Source: Comamonas sp. | Lineage (GTDB): Bacteria; Pseudomonadota; Gammaproteobacteria; Burkholderiales; Burkholderiaceae_C | Length of the DNA: 11,298 bases | Reading direction: 5' to 3' | Assembly: GCA_019236485.1 (NCBI GenBank) | Contig: JAFAIY010000660.1 | Location: 1-11,298 of the forward strand | Part shown: one piece after another, positions 1 to 5,845 of the stretch | How the letters are laid out: the number at the start of each line of letters is the position of its first letter | How positions within the stretch are numbered: position 1 is the first letter of the stretch | Translations under genes and position numbers: made by a program | Notes under the pieces: generated by a model | Seen by the model: the letters and a program-made list of their open reading frames with translations, nothing else | Told to the model about the DNA's origin: nothing | Databases searched by the model: none

Positions 1-717
1 ATCACCTGGATCTATGGCATTCCCAGCAGCTCCTCGCATGCGCTGATCGGCGGCATCGTGGGCGCGGTGATGGCCAAGGCCGGCGCCGGTGCTCTGATTG
101 CCGGCGGTATCTGGAAGACCGTGGTCTTCATCTTTGTTTCGCCTATCCTGGGTTACATCCTGGGTTCGCTGATGATGGTGCTGGTGGCCTGGATCTGCCG
201 TCGCACCAGCCCCAACAAGGTGGACCGCTGGTTTCGCCGCCTGCAGCTGGTATCCGCAGGCGCCTACAGCCTGGGCCATGGCGGCAATGATGCGCAAAAG
301 ACCATCGGCATCATCTGGCTGCTGCTGATTGCCACCGGCTATGCCAATGCCGGCGATGCCTCGCCCCCGACCTGGACCATCGTCTGCTGCTATATGGCCA
401 TCGGCCTGGGCACCATGTTCGGTGGCTGGCGCATCGTGAAGACCATGGGCCAGAAGATCACCAAGCTCAAGCCCGTGGGCGGCTTTTGCGCCGAAAGCGG
501 CGGTGCTCTGACCCTGTTCCTGGCGACCTTTCTGGGCGTGCCGGTCTCGACGACCCACACCATCACCGGCGCCATCGTGGGCGTGGGCTCCACCCAGCGT
601 GCCAGCGCCGTGCGCTGGGGCGTGGCCGGCAATATCGTCTGGGCCTGGGTGCTGACGATTCCGGCCAGCGCTTTTGTGGCCTCCATCGCCTACTGGATCA
701 GCCTGCAGCTGTATTGA
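1..717 (+). CDS. PiT-family inorganic phosphate transporter, 3' part (5' end outside window)
   Basis: Integral membrane symporter that takes up inorganic phosphate, driven by H+ or Na+. The reading frame is open from base 1, so the N-terminal part lies upstream; 238 residues remain before the TGA. The fragment begins inside the first family repeat (IPSSSSHALIGG), which is mirrored in the second half by VPVSTTHTITGAIVG. Such paired SS/ST-H motifs are typical of the duplicated PiT fold. The segment LGHGGNDAQKTIGI matches the GxND-x-x-K signature of the phosphate site. Several hydrophobic stretches fit membrane helices, and the protein ends in one with almost no cytoplasmic tail. A phosphate transporter is near certain; the coupling ion and the exact gene name (pit or pitA) cannot be read from this fragment. 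Transcription probably ends at the hairpin about 60 bp downstream. Confidence 0.95.
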   Translation: MTWIYGIPSSSSHALIGGIVGAVMAKAGAGALIAGGIWKTVVFIFVSPILGYILGSLMMVLVAWICRRTSPNKVDRWFRRLQLVSAGAYSLGHGGNDAQKTIGIIWLLLIATGYANAGDASPPTWTIVCCYMAIGLGTMFGGWRIVKTMGQKITKLKPVGGFCAESGGALTLFLATFLGVPVSTTHTITGAIVGVGSTQRASAVRWGVAGNIVWAWVLTIPASAFVASIAYWISLQLY

Positions 718-775
718 TGCACGACTGCTCGGGCTTTCATGGCTGCTTACGCAGATGGAGCCTGGGTTTGAGGGC

Positions 776-805
776 AAAAAGGCTTCGCATTGCGAAGCCT
801 TTTTT
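776..805. terminator. Bidirectional intrinsic terminator between pit and the TM2-protein gene
   Basis: GGCTTCGC (781-788) pairs perfectly with GCGAAGCC (792-799) around an ATT loop. The stem is preceded by five A (776-780) and followed by six T (800-805), so it works as an intrinsic terminator on either strand. It sits between two converging genes, 58 bp after the phosphate transporter stop and about 27 bp from the end of the minus-strand gene, as expected for a shared terminator. Confidence 0.9.
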
Positions 806-831
806 ATATCCGTGTGGCGAACTGCTGCGGC

Positions 832-1365
832 TTATTGGGAAATCTTGCGCGCCTCTCCCACCTGGTATTCGAAATAATGCTGAAAGCTGTAGGCGATGCT
901 GGCCATCAGCACGGCGGCGCCCAGCATCAGGGACAGGGCCACGGCGAAGATCGTGGCCCAGCGGGTCTGGCCCCAAGCCGTGTCGGCGGGCAGGTCGGGG
1001 TTGAAGCGGCGGTTCCAGGCCTGTGCATCCATCAGCCCATAGACAATGGCCCAGAGCGCGCAGGCCGCGATGGTGAAGCCCAGCAGAGGAATCAGCAGCC
1101 AGCTGAGCTGATCGTCCTGGCCTAGCTGCTGCACGCGCTCTATCCCGTAGACGCCGAGTGCCGTGGGTATGGGCAGCAGCCAGCCCAGCCAGTCGCCCCA
1201 GCCGTGCAGATAGAAGCGGTGCAGGCCCAGAGGGCCGCCGAGAAAAGCCAGCCAGGCGGCAACAGTCTTGCTTTTGGCGCGTGGCGCGGTGCTAGGGGCG
1301 GACTCGAGCTGATGCATAAGCGTGGTGCGGGAATGGGGGTGCCTGGCGATAGATGCATTATTCAT
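832..1365 (-). CDS. TM2-domain membrane protein
   Basis: Protein of 177 residues. After a polar N-terminus, residues 33-75 fit the TM2 domain: KTVAAWLAFLGGPLGLHRFY, with the characteristic G-x-HRFY turn at 47-52, then a second hydrophobic helix (about 58-74). Two more hydrophobic segments (about 88-112 and 136-162) make at least four membrane helices. TM2 proteins occur widely in bacteria, but their biochemical role is mostly unknown, so I assign no function. The start is uncertain: ATG at 1365 gives the longest form, while an internal Met (residue 17, 1317) would remove only polar sequence. Neither has a convincing Shine-Dalgarno. The gene stands alone, convergent with the phosphate transporter and divergent from rpsP. 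Confidence 0.8.
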   Translation of the reverse strand: MNNASIARHPHSRTTLMHQLESAPSTAPRAKSKTVAAWLAFLGGPLGLHRFYLHGWGDWLGWLLPIPTALGVYGIERVQQLGQDDQLSWLLIPLLGFTIAACALWAIVYGLMDAQAWNRRFNPDLPADTAWGQTRWATIFAVALSLMLGAAVLMASIAYSFQHYFEYQVGEARKISQ

Positions 1366-1491
1366 GCGGCGCCGCGTTTGCCACTCAGGGCAACTGCGGT
1401 CGTCCCCGGGCGCAGGGCCCGGCGCTGCTCCATCGAACGGGGCTGCTCGCGCCCAAGAGCGCCGATATCCTCATGGCCGCCAAGCCCGTGG

Positions 1492-1520
1492 TAGGCATGT
1501 TTTGCAGAACCCGATATAAT
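1492..1520 (+). promoter_or_regulatory. Sigma-70-type promoter of rpsP operon
   Basis: A perfect -10 TATAAT (1515-1520) lies 17 bp after TAGGCA (1492-1497; 4 of 6 matches to TTGACA). Transcription would start near 1527, giving a leader of about 116 nt before rpsP. The rest of the 277-bp gap from 1366 to 1642 holds no convincing gene. The stretch between 1366 and about 1490 must contain whatever promoter serves the divergent TM2 gene, but I see no clear boxes there. Confidence 0.75.
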
Positions 1521-1546
1521 TTCGCGTTTTACGGCGTGTCGCTGGC

Positions 1547-1631
1547 CGGGTGGTCATGTCGCGTGTCTCAAACGCTGTAAGAAAACCTGCGCAGCCGGTG
1601 CAATTTTTGCAGCGCCGGTTGTAACCACCCG
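1547..1631 (+). promoter_or_regulatory. Structured rpsP mRNA leader
   Basis: CGGGTGGT (1547-1554) pairs perfectly with ACCACCCG (1624-1631), closing a domain that ends exactly at the Shine-Dalgarno region (GAAGGAAA, from 1631). Inside are CCGGTGC (1595-1601) pairing with GCGCCGG (1612-1618; one G-U), with a U-rich loop, and a small GCGT/ACGC hairpin (1561-1575). A three-way-junction fold is possible. Leaders of this sort often bind a ribosomal protein for feedback control; here that is inference only. Confidence 0.5.
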
Positions 1632-1642
1632 AAGGAAACATC

Positions 1643-1897
1643 ATGGTTGTTATTCGTCTGTCCCGCGGCGGCTCCAAGGCTCGTCCTTTCTACAACGTCG
1701 TCGTTGCTGACAAGCGCGTGCGTCGCGACGGTGCTTTCATCGAGCGTCTGGGTTTCTACAACCCCAACGCCCGTGGCGCCGAAGAAGGTCTGCGTATCGC
1801 TTTGGATCGCGTGACTTACTGGAAGAGCGTTGGCGCTCAAGCTTCTGAAACGGCTGAACGCCTGATCAAGCAAGCTGCAGCGAAGGTTGCCGCCTAA
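1643..1897 (+). CDS. rpsP: 30S ribosomal protein S16
   Basis: Small-subunit protein that binds 16S rRNA in the 5' domain and helps early 30S assembly. The 84-residue product has the usual family length and start: [20 protein letters not shown], followed by [19 protein letters not shown], the most conserved part of S16. The short C-terminus is Ala/Lys-rich and ends KVAA. A good Shine-Dalgarno (AAGGAA, 1632-1637) lies 5 nt before the ATG, which fixes the start. It is the first gene of the rpsP-rimM-trmD-rplS operon, an order also found in E. coli. A promoter and structured leader precede it, and a terminator-like hairpin follows, so it can be transcribed alone. Confidence 0.98.
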   Translation: MVVIRLSRGGSKARPFYNVVVADKRVRRDGAFIERLGFYNPNARGAEEGLRIALDRVTYWKSVGAQASETAERLIKQAAAKVAA

Positions 1898-1930
1898 TTC
1901 ATTAGGTTGCTGCCCTCAAGGCACTTCATC

Positions 1931-1971
1931 AAAGCGGGTTCCGTTGGCTTGCCTGACGGAGCCCGTTTTTT
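1931..1971 (+). terminator. Terminator/attenuator between rpsP and rimM
   Basis: CGGGTTCCGT (1935-1944) pairs with ACGGAGCCCG (1956-1965) with a single G-U, leaving an 11-nt loop. A run of six T (1966-1971) follows, and AAA (1931-1933) can extend the stem into the T-run. This is a textbook intrinsic terminator 38 bp after the rpsP stop. Because rimM and trmD follow on the same strand with no visible promoter of their own, it is more likely a partial terminator that lowers their expression than a full stop. Confidence 0.8.
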
Positions 1972-2005
1972 CATTGAATTTCTGAAATTTCTCCCTTTGA
2001 TTCCC

Positions 2006-2575
2006 ATGAGCCATATGCCCACTCTTGAAGCCGCGAGCCTGCCTGCTGATGCCGTCGAGGTCGGTCGCATTGCCGATGCCTGGGGAATCAAGGGCTGGTT
2101 CAAGGTCCATGCCTTCAGCAGCGCGCCCGATGCCCTGTTCGCGGCCAAAGACTGGTTTCTGCTGCCCGCCGAAAAAGGCGCCAAGCATTTCAGCGGCACG
2201 GTGCTGCTGCCTGTAAAGCAGGCGCGCTTCCATGCGGACACCGTCGTGGCCACCTCGCCCGAGGTGGCGGACCGCAATGCGGCCGAGGCCTTGCGCGGCG
2301 CCCGCATCTTCGTGGCGCGCGAGCATTTCCCCAAGACCGAGGACGGCGAGTATTACTGGGTGGATCTGATGGGTCTGGCGGTGCTCAACCGCGAAGGTCT
2401 GGTCCTGGGTACGGTCAGGGATTTGATGGCCACCGGCCCGCAGACCGTGCTGGTCGTGGGCTATGAGCAGGACGGCAAGGAGCAGGAGCGCCTGATTCCG
2501 TTTGTCGATGCCTATGTCGACAAGGTGGATCTCGCGGCCAAGACTATCGTGGCCGACTGGCAGCCCGACTATTGA
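2006..2575 (+). CDS. rimM: Ribosome maturation factor RimM
   Basis: Assembly factor for the 30S head domain; family members bind S19 and help 16S rRNA processing. From ATG 2006 the product has 189 residues. The N-terminal RimM barrel starts at VEVGRIADAWGIKGWFKV (17-34). The middle has RNAAEALRGARIFVARE (90-106). The C-terminal PRC-barrel-like part contains YYWVDLMGL (116-124) and LIPFVDAYVDKVD (163-175), all family hallmarks. The frame is open further upstream to an ATG at 1907, but that extension would translate through the terminator hairpin and adds no family-like sequence. Met 2015 is a further possible start. No clear Shine-Dalgarno precedes any of these, so translation may be weak. It lies second in the operon, behind the attenuator. 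Confidence 0.95.
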   Translation: MSHMPTLEAASLPADAVEVGRIADAWGIKGWFKVHAFSSAPDALFAAKDWFLLPAEKGAKHFSGTVLLPVKQARFHADTVVATSPEVADRNAAEALRGARIFVAREHFPKTEDGEYYWVDLMGLAVLNREGLVLGTVRDLMATGPQTVLVVGYEQDGKEQERLIPFVDAYVDKVDLAAKTIVADWQPDY

Positions 2576-2591
2576 AGTGGAAGGCGCGAAC

Positions 2592-2620
2592 GCTATTGTT
2601 TAAATAGCTGCATGCGCTTG
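2592..2620 (+). repeat. Half copy of Comamonadaceae-type palindromic intergenic repeat
   Basis: GCTATT (2592-2597) and AATAGC (2603-2608) form a 6-bp hairpin, followed by TGCATGCGCTTG. Read together, AATAGC-nn-GC-nn-GCGCTTG resembles one arm of the full palindrome at 5783-5830 (minus-strand reading AATAGCAGCCAGCGCTTG). The second arm is missing. It lies in the rimM-trmD gap and runs to within 6 nt of the trmD start codon, so the leader of trmD seems to be built from it. Confidence 0.45.
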
Positions 2621-2623
2621 TAG
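2612..2623 (+). other. Possible three-codon upstream ORF (Met-Arg-Leu-stop)
   Basis: ATG CGC TTG TAG ends 3 nt before the trmD ATG. Its start context closely resembles the trmD start (both ATGCG). No Shine-Dalgarno is visible for either. It may be chance, but a stop this close to the real start could allow termination-reinitiation. Confidence 0.25.
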
Positions 2624-2626
2624 ATC

Positions 2627-3406
2627 ATGCGTTTTGACATCATTACACTGTTCCCCGAATTGTTCGCTCCGTTTCTCGAGAGCGGGGTGACGCGGCGTGC
2701 CTACAGCTCCGGTCAGGTGGCAGTGCAGCTGTGGAATCCGCGTGACTGGGCCGAAGGCAATTACCGCCGTGTGGACGACCGGCCTTTTGGCGGCGGGCCC
2801 GGCATGGTGATGATGGCCGAGCCGCTGCAGCATTGCCTGGATGCGATCCGCGCGGCGCGTGCCGAGGCCGATGCGCAGGAGCTGGCCGAGCCTGCGCCGC
2901 TGATCCTGTTCTCGCCCATAGGCACCACGCTCAAGCATGGAGTGGTGGCCGAGTGGGCCGCAAGCCGCGGCGCCGTGCTGCTGTGCGGACGCTACGAAGG
3001 CATAGACCAGCGCTTTATCGATGCCCATGTGACCCATCAGCTGAGCCTTGGCGATTTCGTGCTCTCCGGCGGCGAGCTGGCGGCCATGGTGCTGCTGGAT
3101 GCGCTGGCGCGGCTGCAGCCCGGCGTGCTCAACGACGAGGGCAGTTTTCAGCAGGACAGCTTCAATCCCGCTCTGGACGGTCTGCTCGACTGCCCGCATT
3201 ACACGCGCCCCGAAGTCTGGAACGGTCAGGAGGTGCCGGCCGAGCTGCTCTCCGGCCACCATGCGAATATCGAGCGCTGGCGCCGCGACCAGCGGCTGCG
3301 CATCACGGCCCAGCACCGGCCCGAGCTCATAGAGCAGGCGCGCCAGCAGGGGCTGCTCAATGCCAAGGATGAAGGGTTTTTGGCAAAAACGGCGTCGCCG
3401 CTATAA
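2627..3406 (+). CDS. trmD: tRNA (guanine-N1)-methyltransferase TrmD
   Basis: SPOUT-class, SAM-dependent enzyme that makes m1G37 next to the anticodon of tRNAs reading CUN, CCN and CGG codons, preventing +1 frameshifts. The 259 residues match the family in length and order: [13 protein letters not shown] start, [16 protein letters not shown] (47-62), the trefoil-knot SAM site [12 protein letters not shown] (118-129) and [11 protein letters not shown] (140-150), then QDSF (176-179), whose Asp177 should be the catalytic Asp by alignment to the E. coli EDSF motif, and [13 protein letters not shown] (186-198). The start at 2627 is fixed by the conserved N-terminus, although there is no Shine-Dalgarno. 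It follows rimM by 51 bp. Its last codons carry the rplS promoter, and the TAA lies inside that -10 box. Confidence 0.98.
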   Translation: MRFDIITLFPELFAPFLESGVTRRAYSSGQVAVQLWNPRDWAEGNYRRVDDRPFGGGPGMVMMAEPLQHCLDAIRAARAEADAQELAEPAPLILFSPIGTTLKHGVVAEWAASRGAVLLCGRYEGIDQRFIDAHVTHQLSLGDFVLSGGELAAMVLLDALARLQPGVLNDEGSFQQDSFNPALDGLLDCPHYTRPEVWNGQEVPAELLSGHHANIERWRRDQRLRITAQHRPELIEQARQQGLLNAKDEGFLAKTASPL

Positions 3407-3407
3407 T
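3380..3407 (+). promoter_or_regulatory. Internal promoter for rplS inside the end of trmD
   Basis: TTGGCA (3380-3385; 5 of 6 to consensus), a 16-bp spacer and a perfect TATAAT (3402-3407). The trmD stop codon TAA (3404-3406) is part of the -10 box. Transcription would start near 3414, giving rplS a leader of about 130 nt. It is the best sigma-70 match I found in the window. Confidence 0.75.
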
Positions 3408-3413
3408 TGCAGG

Positions 3414-3544
3414 TTCTTTGATCCTCTATCCGGCCGCTGCAAGGAATAGCAGGGCAGCCTCAGGGCTGTTTCTGTAATGCAGCAATAGCGCCAATCCCGG
3501 TGCTTGCCAATTCTGGCGCGGACAAGATCAAGGTGGACTAAATC
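3414..3544 (+). promoter_or_regulatory. rplS leader with possible hairpins
   Basis: The untranslated stretch before rplS can form CAGCC-TCAG-GGCTG (3455-3468) and a stem GCGCCA (3488-3493) with TGGCGC (3514-3519). The latter ends about 10 nt before the Shine-Dalgarno AAGGTGG (3530-3536). No ORF is apparent. Whether the fold controls L19 synthesis cannot be told from one sequence. Confidence 0.35.
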
Positions 3545-3931
3545 ATGAACCTGATCCAGACCCTTGAGCAAGAAGAAATCGCTCGCCTGAACAAGACCAT
3601 CCCCGAATTCGCCCCCGGTGACACCGTCATCGTGAGCGTGAACGTGGTGGAAGGTACCCGTAAGCGCGTGCAGGCTTACGAAGGCGTGGTGATTGCCAAG
3701 CGTAATCGCGGCCTGAACAGCGGCTTCACAGTGCGCAAGATCTCCAGCGGCGAAGGCGTGGAACGTACGTTCCAGACCTACTCTCCCCTGATCGCCGGCA
3801 TCGAAGTCAAGCGTCGCGGCGATGTGCGCCGTGCCAAGCTGTACTACCTGCGTGAGCGCAGCGGCAAGTCGGCTCGTATCAAGGAAAAGCTGCCCCAGCG
3901 CGTTAACAAGACTGCAGCCGCAGCCGTGTAA
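3545..3931 (+). CDS. rplS: 50S ribosomal protein L19
   Basis: Large-subunit protein located at the interface with the 30S subunit, near the B8 bridge. The product is 128 residues, within the family range. It begins [17 protein letters not shown] and carries the L19 core: [18 protein letters not shown] (20-37), [19 protein letters not shown] (42-60), a segment ending in [14 protein letters not shown], and [20 protein letters not shown]. The C-terminal [12 protein letters not shown] tail is basic. The Shine-Dalgarno AAGGTGG lies 8 nt before the ATG. It is last in the operon, has its own promoter in the end of trmD, and is followed by a strong terminator. This fits separate high expression relative to trmD. 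Confidence 0.98.
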   Translation: MNLIQTLEQEEIARLNKTIPEFAPGDTVIVSVNVVEGTRKRVQAYEGVVIAKRNRGLNSGFTVRKISSGEGVERTFQTYSPLIAGIEVKRRGDVRRAKLYYLRERSGKSARIKEKLPQRVNKTAAAAV

Positions 3932-3955
3932 TTCGCGCCTCGGAAGTGATTCCGT

Positions 3956-3989
3956 AAAAGCCGCTACAGTTCGCTGTGGCGGCTTTTTT
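3956..3989 (+). terminator. Intrinsic terminator after rplS
   Basis: AAAAGCCGCTACAG (3956-3969) pairs with CTGTGGCGGCTTTT (3974-3987) around a TTCG tetraloop, with one T-G pair. The T-run is six long (3984-3989). It begins 24 bp after the rplS stop and ends the ribosomal operon. Confidence 0.93.
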
Positions 3990-4043
3990 CATGGCCGTCG
4001 TGGATTCGTGGTTCCCGCTTTGGCTCTTGTTTCGGCTCAGCAC

Positions 4044-4742
4044 ATGTCTGCACCAGATCATTCCCTATCCCGCCCTCCGGGCATTCCCGATCCGCGGCTG
4101 GCGCCGCTGATCGGCATCGACAGCCTGCTGCCCGCCGTGCCGCCCGCGGCCCAGACGCCCCAGGCCCTGCGCAGCCGGTTTGCCGAGGCGCGGGACTGGA
4201 AGCCGGAGTCCATGCTGGAGCGGCGCTTCACTTCGCGCGAGCCCTCGGACGCTGCGGTGCTGGTGCCCATCGTCCTGCGCGAGCAGCCCACGGTGCTGCT
4301 GACGGTGCGCTCGGCCCGGCTGTCCACGCATTCGGGGCAGGTGGCTTTTCCCGGAGGCAAGCGCGACCCCCAGGATGTGTCCGCGGAAGCGACCGCGCTG
4401 CGCGAAGCGCACGAGGAGATCGGTCTGGCGCCCAAGAATGTGGAAGTGCTGGGGCGGCTGCCCGTCTATGTCACCGGCACCGCGTTCCATGTCACGCCCG
4501 TGGTGGCGCTGGTCCATCCCCAGCCCAGCTATTTTCCCAATCCCGGCGAAGTGGCGGACCTGTTCGAGGTGCCGCTGTCCTTTCTGCTCAATCCGGCCCA
4601 CCACGAGCGCCACGCCATGCAGTGGCAGGGCGTGGAGCGCGAATGGTTCGCCATGCCCTATCAGGACGGCGCCCAGCAGCGCTATATCTGGGGTGCGACG
4701 GCGGGCATGCTGCGCAATCTTTACCGTTTTTTATCGGCCTGA
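4044..4742 (+). CDS. Nudix hydrolase, CoA pyrophosphatase type (NudL-like)
   Basis: Probably hydrolyses CoA or acyl-CoA to phosphopantetheine and 3',5'-ADP, as NudL-type enzymes do. The 232-residue product has a poorly conserved N-terminus (1-65), then the fold from about 69. The family-specific run LLTVRSARLSTHSGQVAFPG (85-104) leads into GGKRD (104-108) and REAHEEIG (120-127), the metal-binding helix of the Nudix box. As in NudL, the spacing between GG and REAxEE is two residues longer than in the generic Nudix box. The frame is open back into rplS, but the ATG at 4044 is the first sensible start after the terminator; no Shine-Dalgarno is evident. The next gene starts 47 bp on, so the two may be cotranscribed. 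Family is sure; substrate is inferred. Confidence 0.88.
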   Translation: MSAPDHSLSRPPGIPDPRLAPLIGIDSLLPAVPPAAQTPQALRSRFAEARDWKPESMLERRFTSREPSDAAVLVPIVLREQPTVLLTVRSARLSTHSGQVAFPGGKRDPQDVSAEATALREAHEEIGLAPKNVEVLGRLPVYVTGTAFHVTPVVALVHPQPSYFPNPGEVADLFEVPLSFLLNPAHHERHAMQWQGVEREWFAMPYQDGAQQRYIWGATAGMLRNLYRFLSA

Positions 4743-4789
4743 AATCACAGATGTAACAAGTTGACAAACAGCGTCGGTATGATGAAGTC

Positions 4790-5776
4790 ATGAGCTTTTT
4801 CGCCATCCTGATCGCATTGCTGCTGGAGCAAGCACGTCCCTTGGCGCGCTCGAATCTGGTGCAGGCCGGCTACCGCGCCTGGACCGTGACCGTGCGCAGC
4901 AACTTTGATGCCGGCAAGCCCCATCATGGCTGGCTGGCCTGGGCCATGGCGGTGCTGCTGCCCTGTCTCATCGTGCTCGGAATTTTCTGGGCCTTGATGG
5001 AGTTGATAGGCTGGCCTCTGGCCATGCTCTGGAACGTGGCCGTGCTCTACGTGACCTTGGGCTTTCGCCAGTTCAGCCACCACTTCACCCATATCCGCGA
5101 TGCCCTGGATACGGGCGACGAGTTTGCCGCGCGCCAGTTCCTGGCCGACTGGCAGCAGGTGGATGCCAGCGAGGTGCCGCGCAGCGAGGTGGTGCGCCAT
5201 GTGATCGAATATTCGGTGCTGGCCGCGCACCGCCATGTGTTCGGTGTGCTGTTCTGGTTCTCGGTGCTGTCGGCCCTGGGCCTGGGCCCGCTGGGCGCGG
5301 TTCTGTACCGCATGGCCGAATACCTGTCGCGCGCCTGGTCGCGCAAGGGCGTGGACGGCATGCAGGCGCCGACCAGCGAACGCCTGCAGCGCGCGGCCGG
5401 CAAGGCCTGGTATGTGATCGACTGGCTGCCCGCGCGGCTGACGGCGCTGTCCTTTGCCATGGTCGGCAGCTTCGAGGAAGCCATAGACAACTGGCGCGTC
5501 TATGCCCAGCGCTTTCCCAACGACAACGACGGCGTGATCCTGGCGGCCACGGCCGGAGCCATCAATGTGCGCCTGGGCGGTGAATCCCTGCGCCGCCGCG
5601 ATGCCACCTATGGGGAAGAGGGCGATGACGCGCAGTGGGAGCCGGGCAGCGATGTGACGCCCGGGCGCGAGCCCGAGATGGCCCATCTGCGCAGCGTGGT
5701 GGGCCTGGTCTGGCGCTCGGTCGTGGTCTGGCTGCTGCTGCTGGCCCTGCTGACCTTTGCACGCCTGCTGGGTTGA
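4790..5776 (+). CDS. CobD/CbiB-like integral membrane protein
   Basis: A 328-residue membrane protein. Residues 204-219 (GKAWYVIDWLPARLTA) resemble the conserved region of CobD/CbiB (usually NWIPARLTA), the cobinamide-forming synthase of B12 synthesis, and the related AmpE proteins. Hydrophobic segments lie at about 48-73, 76-92, 148-176 and 305-326; a charged loop (264-300) precedes the last. FRQFSHHFTHIRDALDTGD (92-110) recalls the part of CobD that follows its early helices. No other cobalamin gene is in the window, and the start and C-terminal part look divergent, so a true cobalamin role is doubtful. ATG 4790 has only a weak GAAG as ribosome site. It converges on rsgA, with a palindromic terminator repeat between them. 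Confidence 0.72.
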   Translation: MSFFAILIALLLEQARPLARSNLVQAGYRAWTVTVRSNFDAGKPHHGWLAWAMAVLLPCLIVLGIFWALMELIGWPLAMLWNVAVLYVTLGFRQFSHHFTHIRDALDTGDEFAARQFLADWQQVDASEVPRSEVVRHVIEYSVLAAHRHVFGVLFWFSVLSALGLGPLGAVLYRMAEYLSRAWSRKGVDGMQAPTSERLQRAAGKAWYVIDWLPARLTALSFAMVGSFEEAIDNWRVYAQRFPNDNDGVILAATAGAINVRLGGESLRRRDATYGEEGDDAQWEPGSDVTPGREPEMAHLRSVVGLVWRSVVVWLLLLALLTFARLLG

Positions 5777-5782
5777 TCCCAT

Positions 5783-5830
5783 AAAAAAGCAGCCAGCGCT
5801 TGTATGCCAAGCGCTGGCTGCTATTGATTT
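5783..5830. repeat. Palindromic intergenic repeat doubling as terminator of rsgA and the CobD-like gene
   Basis: AGCAGCCAGCGCTTG (5788-5802) and CAAGCGCTGGCTGCT (5808-5822) form a perfect 15-bp stem with a 5-nt loop (TATGC). The six A at 5783-5788 become a U-run on the minus strand, so it is a strong intrinsic terminator for rsgA, whose stop lies about 16 bp beyond the repeat. In the plus direction ATTGATTTT follows, a weaker tail. From memory, many Comamonadaceae genomes carry repeats with the same AATAGC...AGCGCTTG...CAAGCGCT plan. Confidence 0.85.
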
Positions 5831-5845
5831 TGAGCTGTCTGGGAT

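Noticed and set aside
1353..1580. Small plus-strand frames in the gap before rpsP
   Set aside because: They run through the promoter region, have no ribosome site and no family resemblance.
1907..2005. Upstream start for rimM at 1907
   Set aside because: The extra 33 codons cover the attenuator hairpin and do not resemble RimM.
3822..4043. N-terminal extension of the Nudix gene into rplS
   Set aside because: It would translate rplS out of frame and run through the rplS terminator; ATG 4044 is sufficient.
4761..4783. Perfect TTGACA plus TATGAT before the CobD-like gene
   Set aside because: The spacer is only 11 bp, too short for a sigma-70 promoter, and the -10 would end 6 nt before the ATG.
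4745..5782. 345-codon minus-strand frame opposite the CobD-like gene
   Set aside because: Gln/His/Gly-rich composition without recognisable motifs; the plus strand encodes a coherent membrane protein.
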